Of a stretch of 7,786 nucleotides of DNA, positions 1 to 5,541 are shown piece after piece (positions within the stretch are counted from its first letter, which is position 1; each line of letters begins with the position of its first letter). This stretch comes from Seribacter sulfatis (GTDB taxonomy: Bacteria; Verrucomicrobiota; Verrucomicrobiia; Opitutales; Seribacteraceae), in the NCBI RefSeq assembly GCF_964187635.1, contig NZ_CAXLMO010000065.1, positions 1-7,786 on the forward strand. The letters run 5' to 3'. The notes below the pieces were generated by a model. That model searched no databases. It saw only the letters and a program-made list of their open reading frames with translations, and was not told the origin of the DNA. Made by a program: the position numbers and the translations under genes.

Positions 1-128
1 TTACCTACATACGCTATGCCTGGGGAAAAGAGGGCGACTGTGTGGAGAAAGAAACAGTCTCAGACCTTCGAAAAAAACACTCCCAAAGAACAAATCCATG
101 GACCGATCAGGAACTGAAGGAACTGTAG
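1..128 (+). CDS. C-terminal end of an unrecognised protein (5' cut by window edge)
   Basis: The frame starting at base 3 is open from the window edge to a TAG at 126-128 and gives the last 41 residues of a protein. The stretch begins TYIRYAWGKEGD and ends NPWTDQELKEL. It is charged and hydrophilic with no membrane segment. Frame 1 also stays open to about base 117, but its composition (many K, T and P, no patterned hydrophobics) looks less protein-like. I do not recognise the family from so short a tail. The gene would converge on the minus-strand NTF2-like gene, whose stop codon lies only 13 bp away. Confidence 0.5.
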   Translation, partial: TYIRYAWGKEGDCVEKETVSDLRKKHSQRTNPWTDQELKEL

Positions 129-141
129 AAAAAAGTTTACT

Positions 142-633
142 TCACTTTTTCAGGTAATCGATTTGGCTTACTGTCCAGTCCCCATCGACCTTGCTCAGCT
201 CCACTCTGGAATGTGCATTCTCCCGAACCACATTCCCGCCTTTACCCGTCCATCCGGCATAGAATTTGACGGCATACACCGCAACGCCATCACCAAGGGA
301 AACCTTTTGCAATTCTTCACAGCGCAATTCCATCCGACGCGATGCCACGCGTAACCGGCCGTATAATTGAGCCAGTCCCTGATTGGTGTGCTCCCCCGCA
401 ATTCTCGCCTTACTCCGGATGGAAATGACCACTTTGGGTGCGAACAATTTCTTAAAATCTTTCACCACCATGGCATCGGAAAGAGTCGATGCATCCTCTG
501 TCTTGGATGCGATCTCACTGAGCTCCTCAAATAAGGCTCCGATCTGTTCCTCCTCACTCGGCCAAGCAAGCCAGCTAAAAACTCCAAGTACTACAAATAT
601 TATCGGGATTCCAAAAACGATTCGCTTGCTCAT
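142..633 (-). CDS. Membrane-anchored NTF2-like (SnoaL/DUF4440-type fold) protein, unknown role
   Basis: A 163-residue protein. One hydrophobic helix at residues 5-23, preceded by MSKR, would anchor it in the inner membrane with the rest in the periplasm; it could also be an uncleaved signal. Residues 27-160 have the pattern of an NTF2-like cone: N-terminal helices (EEEQIGALFEELSEIAS), a middle helix around 84-100, then beta strands ending in RVELSKVDGDWTVSQIDYL, a typical last strand pair of this fold. No catalytic residues can be named; such domains serve as small enzymes, ligand binders or structural parts. The ATG at 631-633 follows AAGGAT on the coding strand, the only Shine-Dalgarno-like sequence among the starts here, though very close to the ATG. 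The gene is divergent from the DUF6807 gene (46 bp apart). The fold call is by eye. Confidence 0.72.
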   Translation of the reverse strand: MSKRIVFGIPIIFVVLGVFSWLAWPSEEEQIGALFEELSEIASKTEDASTLSDAMVVKDFKKLFAPKVVISIRSKARIAGEHTNQGLAQLYGRLRVASRRMELRCEELQKVSLGDGVAVYAVKFYAGWTGKGGNVVRENAHSRVELSKVDGDWTVSQIDYLKK

Positions 634-643
634 ATCCTTAAAT

Positions 644-653
644 TACCGCAAAG
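644..653 (-). promoter_or_regulatory. Upstream motif CTTTGCGGTA, copy 1
   Basis: Read on the minus strand this is CTTTGCGGTA followed by ATTTAAGG, ending about 10 bases before the NTF2-like start codon. The same 10-mer occurs at 4518-4527 (+), and a one-mismatch version at 4377-4386 (-). Each copy points toward the next downstream gene. A promoter element or regulator site is possible, but no function is shown. Confidence 0.3.
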
Positions 654-679
654 ATTTGCTTTCATCCATACTTATTCCA

Positions 680-1630
680 ATGAAACTTTTCGTAATCTCT
701 TTGCTTCCAATTATAAGTCTAGCAAATTTATTTTCGGATGCCCGCCCTTCCGTTCATGAAACGGAAGAGTTTGTTATAATTCGCACCGTTGAGGGAAAAC
801 CGCTTTTCGAATACCGGAAGAAACCCTCGGAAAAGGCAAAAAATAATGCCCCCCATTACTCCCGCACGGGTTACATCCATCCACTCTACTCACCCTCAGG
901 TAAAGTTATCACCGGAGACTATGCACCTGATCACCCTCATCAGCACGGCTTGTTCTTCGCCTGGACCAAGTCAAGTTTTCGTGGCAAGCCCACCGAGTTC
1001 TGGAACCAGAAAAAGAAACTCGGTGATATTCGCTTCAACCAGTTTTTGGGAAAAACCGAAAACAAGAAATCCCTGTCCCTTCAATTCGAACAGATCTTTA
1101 CCGCAAACAAAGATTCGAATGAACCGATTCTTAAAGAAACCTGGAAGATTGTAATCCCTCATAAACAGAGAGATTATTTTCAGTTCGACCTGACTTCCAT
1201 TCAAAGTTGTGCCACTGAGGATCCATTAGTTATTGAAAGGTACCATTACGGAGGAATGGCAATTCGGGGAAATGATCAGTGGATGATAAAAGTCGAGGAC
1301 GGAAATCCACTCGGCAAAATGATCACATCGGAAGAAAAAAACCCGGAGAATGGTAATCATACAAGACCTCGATGGGTGGCGATGCATGGACCGGTCGATG
1401 GACAGGAATGTGGGGTTGTGGTGATGAATCACCCGGATAACTTCCGCTTTCCCCAGTGGGTACGTTTACACCCGACAATGCCCTACTTTGTCTATTCCCC
1501 CATGGTCGAGGAGCCCTTCACCATCGAGTCAGGTAAGCCCTATATCTCAAAATTCCGCTATCTCCTATACGACGGAACCCCCGATCACGGCGTGATCGAG
1601 GGTTCCTGGAAAGAATGGATTAAAAACTAG
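680..1630 (+). CDS. Secreted DUF6807 family protein (often misnamed 'methane oxygenase PmoA')
   Basis: A 316-residue protein. The frame is open back to 383, but I chose the ATG at 680 because it begins a clear signal peptide (MKLFVISLLPIISLANLFSDA). The upstream extension has no such pattern and lies antisense to the NTF2-like gene. Residues about 28-310 match the DUF6807/PF14100 family. Hallmarks are the His-rich loop DHPHQHGL (84-91), RPRWVAMHG (229-237), ECGVVVMNHPDNF and the closing strand FRYLLYDG (292-299). Members are common in Planctomycetota, Verrucomicrobiota and Bacteroidota and look like beta-sandwich proteins of sugar or organic-matter catabolism. Their biochemical role is not established to my knowledge, and they are not the membrane subunit of methane monooxygenase. 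The conserved histidines suggest metal or substrate binding (inference). No Shine-Dalgarno site precedes the ATG. The gene ends 12 bp from the converging receptor gene. Confidence 0.9.
   Translation: MKLFVISLLPIISLANLFSDARPSVHETEEFVIIRTVEGKPLFEYRKKPSEKAKNNAPHYSRTGYIHPLYSPSGKVITGDYAPDHPHQHGLFFAWTKSSFRGKPTEFWNQKKKLGDIRFNQFLGKTENKKSLSLQFEQIFTANKDSNEPILKETWKIVIPHKQRDYFQFDLTSIQSCATEDPLVIERYHYGGMAIRGNDQWMIKVEDGNPLGKMITSEEKNPENGNHTRPRWVAMHGPVDGQECGVVVMNHPDNFRFPQWVRLHPTMPYFVYSPMVEEPFTIESGKPYISKFRYLLYDGTPDHGVIEGSWKEWIKN
1574..1606. other. Strong hairpin inside the 3' end of the DUF6807 gene
   Basis: GGAACCC (1574-1580) and CGATCAC (1582-1588) pair perfectly with GTGATCG (1592-1598) and GGGTTCC (1600-1606), with one C/A mismatch (1581/1599) and a GGC loop. 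The 15-position stem lies in the last codons (residues 299-309), 22 bp before the stop codon, beside the convergent junction with the receptor gene. No T-run follows on either strand, so it is not a textbook terminator. It may stabilise or mark the 3' ends of both convergent transcripts. Confidence 0.6.
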
Positions 1631-1642
1631 ATTCTTCTATCC

Positions 1643-3805
1643 TTAGAAATCAAACTTCAGACCAATTTCAACACTGCGTCCGGGAAGAGGTGCAAACTGT
1701 TTCAGTACGGAAGCATGATTGTAGGCAAGCTCGTCGGTAAGGTTGGAGCCTTTAACGAATAACTCTCCTACGGAATCTCCGAAACTTACATCATACGAAG
1801 CGAAAGCATTGACCAAAGAAAAAGCAGGAGTTACTTCTTCATCATCCCCTAATTTATCCTGTTTCAAGGAACGAGTTAGTTTCATTCCGAAATCAAGCTT
1901 TTCCTGCATAACTTCAAAACCGATCCCAAGCCTGGAAGCTGGGATCCTAGGCAAGTTACCACCTTCTGTTTTGTTCTTTCCTCGCAGGGTGTCACCGTAA
2001 AAGGACAACAAAAGATCCCAACCAGGGTTTTCCATGGCAAGCCAATCAATTTCAACCTCAAACCCTTGAAATTCTGCATCGACCGATTCGTATGCTTTTT
2101 CTTCTAGGCCTTCAACACCCGGTGCAAATCCGTCACCACCATAGACACTTACACGCTGGGGGTTACCGTCCGTACCTCTTTCAATTCCCGAATGTTCCAA
2201 GAAAATATAGTCATTGTATTCGGTATGAAAAGCGGAGAACTGACCGGTTACCTTACCCACGGTTTTTCGGATGATGATCTCAACTCCCACCGCAGATTCG
2301 TTTTCAAGGTTGGAATTTCCAATTTCATAGGCTTCGGTAGCATGGTGAGCCCCGTCCGAGTACAATTCAGCCGAGTCTGGTGTACGTTCAGAGTAATTTA
2401 CATTACCACTGAGATTCCAAAGCTCGTTGAGATCGTGGGAAACACCTCCGCTTGCACTGAAAGTGGTTTCATCCCGATCAGCAATAGTGCTTTGGTATTT
2501 ACGTTTAATACTCTCCCAGCGAATTCCGGCATTTATTGTAGTGTCATCACTTAAATCGTATTCCTCGATTAGGAAAAGTGAGATCCTGCTAGACTCTTCA
2601 CCCTCTATACTTGGGTTACTCGGGTCTGAATAATTGTTATCATAGGTGGCTGATGTATTGTCATCATCCCAGCTCCTACTCAGTCCACCAAAGATGCTTT
2701 CTTCTCCCACAATTTTGAACTCATCAAAAAGGCCATGAATGCCAAAAACTCCACTTAGCTTTCCGATTTCATGCTTGAAAGCAATTTTACCTTCAAATCC
2801 TTCTCGCAAGTAAGTGGCATGAGTGTGCCATTCGGTTACATTATTTTCGGTTTCATAACCACTTTCGCTGTGTTGGTAATCTCCGAAACCGAAGTTCAAA
2901 TCGATTCCGGTTAATAAATCCGAGTTTGCGATATCAATTTCGGACCGAAATTCAAATCGATCACTTTCCATTTCAATCAAGGTATCACCTTCGGCATGTT
3001 CGCCGGGTACACCGTAATCATTTTCGAAACTGGATAAACTGAATCCAGCAAAACCTGAATCAAGCATGTAGGAAGCTCCGAATCCTATCGAAGAGCTAAC
3101 GCCGTGACTATTTTCAACTGTATTAAAGGGGCCTTCTTGGGTCACAGGAGTAGCATGATGATCTTCGGTGTAGAAGGTTGGAGTGTCGTAATCGTTGTAA
3201 TCTTTCTTGGATACATTGAGTTGATAATTGAGCTTATCTGAACTTCCAAATGCTATGGCTCCATAACTCAATCCTTCATTCACGCTGTTATAACTGGAAC
3301 GAAGTGATGCACCCGGAGAATCATAGGGACTAGTAGGAATACTTCGATCGATTACGTTAACAACACCCCCGATGGCACTTCCTCCATGTAATAGTGCAGA
3401 TGAACCTCGAAGGATTTCAATCCGATCCACCATCAAGGGGTCAATCGGAACCGCATGGTCTTCTGATTGTGCGGACACATCAAAGGAATCAGTTCCATTC
3501 TGCAAAACCCTCACCCGAAACTTATCCATTCCGCGGATAATCGGTCGATTTGCAGACGGGCCAAAATGAGTCTGACTGACGCCGGGCGTATCCATCAATG
3601 TCTCCGCGATGGTAGTCCCTTTTGCTCTTTCGAGTTCTTTATCAGTTAGTACACTCCACGCCTGAGTGGATTTATTAGATTTGGTACCTAAAGGAGATGA
3701 TTCGATCGTCAGAGCGTCAAGCTCTACGATTGGTTTATCTGCGGCTTTTTCCTGAGCAAAACCCAAGGAAGCAGAAAGTAAAAAGGGGGAAATATAAAAT
3801 TTCAT
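1643..3805 (-). CDS. TonB-dependent outer-membrane receptor, ZnuD-like (probable zinc uptake)
   Basis: A 720-residue receptor. The signal peptide is residues 1-17 (MKFYISPFLLSASLGFA). IVELDALTIESS (26-37) is a candidate TonB box. The plug runs about 45-155 with TIAETLMDTPGV, RPIIRGMDKFRVRVLQNG and DPLMVDRIEILRGSSALLHG (122-141), then GGVVNVIDRSIP. A 22-strand-type barrel follows to the terminal Phe. EDHAVPIDP, YGVPGEH, DGAHHATEAYEIGN (484-497) and the ending NLTDELAYNHASVLKQFAPLPGR (688-710) resemble ZnuD zinc receptors rather than siderophore or vitamin B12 receptors. EDHHATP (214-220) and EWHTHA (325-330) could bind metal. The loop after YGVPG, often His-rich in ZnuD, has only EHAEGD. Upstream in the same direction is a small His/Cys protein that probably shares its promoter. 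There is no clear Shine-Dalgarno site, and no TonB/ExbBD gene in the window. Receptor class is near certain; zinc specificity is inferred. Confidence 0.93.
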   Translation of the reverse strand: MKFYISPFLLSASLGFAQEKAADKPIVELDALTIESSPLGTKSNKSTQAWSVLTDKELERAKGTTIAETLMDTPGVSQTHFGPSANRPIIRGMDKFRVRVLQNGTDSFDVSAQSEDHAVPIDPLMVDRIEILRGSSALLHGGSAIGGVVNVIDRSIPTSPYDSPGASLRSSYNSVNEGLSYGAIAFGSSDKLNYQLNVSKKDYNDYDTPTFYTEDHHATPVTQEGPFNTVENSHGVSSSIGFGASYMLDSGFAGFSLSSFENDYGVPGEHAEGDTLIEMESDRFEFRSEIDIANSDLLTGIDLNFGFGDYQHSESGYETENNVTEWHTHATYLREGFEGKIAFKHEIGKLSGVFGIHGLFDEFKIVGEESIFGGLSRSWDDDNTSATYDNNYSDPSNPSIEGEESSRISLFLIEEYDLSDDTTINAGIRWESIKRKYQSTIADRDETTFSASGGVSHDLNELWNLSGNVNYSERTPDSAELYSDGAHHATEAYEIGNSNLENESAVGVEIIIRKTVGKVTGQFSAFHTEYNDYIFLEHSGIERGTDGNPQRVSVYGGDGFAPGVEGLEEKAYESVDAEFQGFEVEIDWLAMENPGWDLLLSFYGDTLRGKNKTEGGNLPRIPASRLGIGFEVMQEKLDFGMKLTRSLKQDKLGDDEEVTPAFSLVNAFASYDVSFGDSVGELFVKGSNLTDELAYNHASVLKQFAPLPGRSVEIGLKFDF

Positions 3806-3895
3806 ATGATTGTTATGTTTGGCTCAGTTCAAGGGTTGTGAGCACTTTTTTAAGATAGTGTAATCCGGCTGCGCCGAAGGATGAATTCGAAAATT

Positions 3896-3926
3896 AAAAA
3901 AAGGAGAGTCCACGGATTAGTCCGCA
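3896..3926 (-). terminator. Weak terminator-like hairpin between the small gene and the receptor
   Basis: On the minus strand, downstream of the small gene, CGGA-CTAA-TCCG forms a 4-bp stem (5 with a wobble pair). About ten bases later comes a run of seven T (A7 at 3896-3902 on the + strand). The stem is short and far from the T-run, so at best it is a partial attenuator that would lower receptor expression relative to the small protein. Confidence 0.2.
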
Positions 3927-3947
3927 GTTCTACCCGTCAATTAAAAC

Positions 3948-4304
3948 TTACGCCTGTACCGGGGGATCCCGGGCACCAAACGAATCATGCTTACACGATG
4001 TCCTAAATAATTGGACAGTGGAAAATTCCGCTTCCGATATATGCCCGATAAACGCGGAAATCTGAAAGTGTGCCTGAACCTCGAGGCCCTGTCCAAAAAG
4101 AACCACCGCACAGGAACTTTCCTCCTCGCCTTTTTGGTCTTCTTGACTCTTGTCGGTCCCGCACCCTTTTTTTCCTTCCGCGTGTGCACACTGTCCATCT
4201 CCATGAAAAAGGGAGGAATGCAAATCCGGACTCACGCGGGAAAGCGATAGAGCACCAATTAACAGAGCACACAGAAGAGATAAAATCTTGGGAAAACGAA
4301 TCAC
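3948..4304 (-). CDS. Small secreted His/Cys protein, DUF2946-like, paired with the receptor
   Basis: A 118-residue protein read from GTG at 4302-4304; an in-frame stop three codons upstream rules out a longer form, and no ATG fits. Residues 6-25 are hydrophobic (ILSLLCALLIGALSLSRVSP), a signal peptide or membrane anchor. The rest has His29, His34, Cys39, His41 and Cys48, an acidic/lysine linker (50-62), then SSCAVVLFGQGLE (63-75), and ends with Cys104, His106 and a short ARDPP tail. Short secreted proteins with an N-terminal helix, scattered His/Cys and a terminal R-x-PP fit the DUF2946-like group, often found near metal or TonB-receptor genes in Proteobacteria and Verrucomicrobiota. The SCAVVLF-type motif recalls verrucomicrobial members. 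A periplasmic metal-binding or chaperone role for the receptor is inference. Two other minus-strand frames overlap, but only this one shows signal, motif and tail together. There is no Shine-Dalgarno site. Confidence 0.68.
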   Translation of the reverse strand: MIRFPKILSLLCALLIGALSLSRVSPDLHSSLFHGDGQCAHAEGKKGCGTDKSQEDQKGEEESSCAVVLFGQGLEVQAHFQISAFIGHISEAEFSTVQLFRTSCKHDSFGARDPPVQA

Positions 4305-4320
4305 AAAGTGTTAGCATCCA

Positions 4321-4345
4321 CTTAATGCAACATAATTGCAATAAG
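4321..4345 (-). promoter_or_regulatory. 25-bp palindrome, candidate metalloregulator (Zur/Fur-type) operator
   Basis: Arms CTTAATGCAA (4321-4330) and TTGCAATAAG (4336-4345) are inverted repeats with one A/A mismatch, around a 5-base centre CATAA. Nine of ten arm positions pair. The size and AT-rich dyad suit a Fur/Zur-family dimer site, though the sequence is not one of the standard Fur or Zur boxes I know. It lies 17 bases upstream of the small protein's start and overlaps the suggested -10 box, which is where a repressor would act. Confidence 0.5.
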
Positions 4346-4361
4346 AAAACCTAACTGGCAA
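4332..4361 (-). promoter_or_regulatory. Candidate sigma-70-type promoter for the small protein/receptor genes
   Basis: On the minus strand TTGCCA (4356-4361) matches TTGACA in 5 of 6 positions. After 18 bases comes AATTAT (4332-4337), matching TATAAT in 4 of 6. The -10 lies inside the palindrome. The weak -10 makes this a suggestion only. Confidence 0.35.
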
Positions 4362-4376
4362 AGGATTAATTCTTAT

Positions 4377-4386
4377 TACCCCAAAG
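4377..4386 (-). promoter_or_regulatory. Upstream motif CTTTGGGGTA, copy 2 (one mismatch)
   Basis: On the minus strand CTTTGGGGTA is followed by ATAAG. It differs by one base from the motif copies at 644-653 and 4518-4527, and it points toward the small protein gene about 73 bases downstream. Confidence 0.25.
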
Positions 4387-4517
4387 AGCGGGTGTATATC
4401 CTTCTTCTCTCTCTTTTCATTCCGAATCGGGGTATCAGGAGAAAGAACAATATGCCCTGCTCCCTATCTAAAACTGTAATATTTTGATTTCAAGCAAGAT
4501 CAGGACGAATTCATTGC

Positions 4518-4527
4518 CTTTGCGGTA
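4518..4527 (+). promoter_or_regulatory. Upstream motif CTTTGCGGTA, copy 3
   Basis: An exact copy of the 10-mer found at 644-653 (-), followed by GTTATATCC. It points toward the hydrolase gene, whose start is about 92 bases downstream. It could be part of this clade's promoter; the function is unproven. Confidence 0.3.
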
Positions 4528-4619
4528 GTTATATCCAACAAAAGAAAAAAAACGGCAATTTTTCTCATGGACATCGCTGTTATTTCATCAATTAATATCT
4601 TTAAAATCTAAACAAAAAT

Positions 4620-5531
4620 ATGAAACTCATTCTCTTTTTTATCTTTGCATTTATTTCGCAACCCGCTTTTGCAAAGACGAAGCCCCCCGCGTATTCACCA
4701 GGAGTACCCAAGCCCACTCATTCGGAAGTGAGATATGGGAAACATGAACGCAATGTGCTTGATTTTTGGAAGGCAGAATCAAAAAGCCCAGCTCCAGTCG
4801 CCTTTGTGATTCATGGAGGTGGATGGAAAGGAGGATCCAAGGAAAGACTAGATCGTTTTGCCGACCCCGATGCCCTTCTACAAAAAGGCATCTCCATTGT
4901 GGCGATCAATTACCGTTATGTCACTTCGGACGAATCACCACCCGTAAAAGCTCCTCTTCATGATGCTGCCCGAGCCCTCCAATTCGTCCGCAGTAAGGCA
5001 AAAAAGTGGAACATCGATAAAAAACGAATTGGTGCTGCAGGTGGATCCGCCGGTGCCTGCTCCAGCCTTTGGCTTGCCTTCCATGATGACCTTGCTGATC
5101 CAAAAAACAAAGATCCCATCCTTCGTGAATCGAGTCGTTTACAATGCGCCGCGGTTACTGGAGCACAAACCACGCTCGATCCCAAACAAATGAAAGAATG
5201 GACACCCAACAGTAAATACGGCGGTCATGCCTTCGGCTTGCACCCCTTCGATACATTCCTTAAGAAACGCAAGGAAATCATGCCCTGGATCAAAGAATAC
5301 TCCCCCTATGCGAATGTCACGAAGGATGATCCTCCCATTTTTTTACAGTACAAATCTTCTCCCGCTCTCGGACAGGTGCAAAAGGACCCCACCCACACCT
5401 CCAACTTCGGGGTAAAATTGCAGGAACACTGCCTCGCGAACGGAGTTAAATGCGAATTGTATTACCCAAGCGGACCGAAAACTAAACACTCCGATACTAC
5501 TTCTTTCCTTATTACACACTTACAAAAATAG
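4620..5531 (+). CDS. Secreted alpha/beta-hydrolase (esterase/lipase-like, Aes/BD-FAE group)
   Basis: A 303-residue protein with a signal peptide at residues 1-18 (MKLILFFIFAFISQPAFA), so it acts in the periplasm or outside. The oxyanion-hole motif HGGGW is at 65-69. The nucleophile elbow GGSAG is at 141-145, making Ser143 the likely nucleophile. KHSD near the C-terminus gives His290 as the likely catalytic histidine. The acid is less clear: DDPPIFLQY (236-244) is the strand before it, and Asp256 in KDPTHTSNFG is the best candidate, displaced from the usual H-G-x-x-D position. The length and HGGGW/GGSAG pair fit the carboxylesterase/acetylesterase group (COG0657), which removes acetyl or other acyl groups from sugars and other esters; the substrate is unknown. 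The ATG at 4620 follows AT-rich DNA with no Shine-Dalgarno site. The PhoD-like gene begins 10 bp after its stop, so the two are probably co-transcribed. Confidence 0.9.
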   Translation: MKLILFFIFAFISQPAFAKTKPPAYSPGVPKPTHSEVRYGKHERNVLDFWKAESKSPAPVAFVIHGGGWKGGSKERLDRFADPDALLQKGISIVAINYRYVTSDESPPVKAPLHDAARALQFVRSKAKKWNIDKKRIGAAGGSAGACSSLWLAFHDDLADPKNKDPILRESSRLQCAAVTGAQTTLDPKQMKEWTPNSKYGGHAFGLHPFDTFLKKRKEIMPWIKEYSPYANVTKDDPPIFLQYKSSPALGQVQKDPTHTSNFGVKLQEHCLANGVKCELYYPSGPKTKHSDTTSFLITHLQK

Positions 5532-5541
5532 ATTTAATCCA

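Larger units (their letters stand above)
4305..4619. other. 315-bp divergent regulatory region without a gene
   Basis: This AT-rich gap separates the minus-strand small protein/receptor unit from the plus-strand hydrolase/phosphatase pair. It contains a 25-bp palindrome and a plausible promoter on the minus-strand side, and two opposed copies of the CTTTG(C/G)GGTA motif. I see no convincing ORF, no tRNA and no riboswitch core that I can name. A + strand promoter for the hydrolase gene must lie here, but no good -35/-10 pair stands out. Confidence 0.6.

Noticed and set aside
383..679. N-terminal extension of the DUF6807 frame
   Set aside because: The frame is open but antisense to the NTF2-like gene. 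A clean signal peptide begins at 680, and the extension is rich in Ser/Leu with no family match.
4003..4341. Alternative minus-strand frame over the small gene, with an ATG start
   Set aside because: It has an ATG, but its Ser/Arg-rich translation lacks the signal, SCAVVLF and ARDPP features of the GTG-started frame, and its start lies inside the palindrome.
4540..4565. AT-only hairpin AGAAAAA/TTTTTCT upstream of the hydrolase gene
   Set aside because: A seven-base A/T stem in AT-rich DNA is expected by chance and would be unstable.
4346..4619. Riboswitch (for example cobalamin) in the divergent gap
   Set aside because: No conserved riboswitch core could be recognised, and the receptor itself does not look like a B12 transporter.
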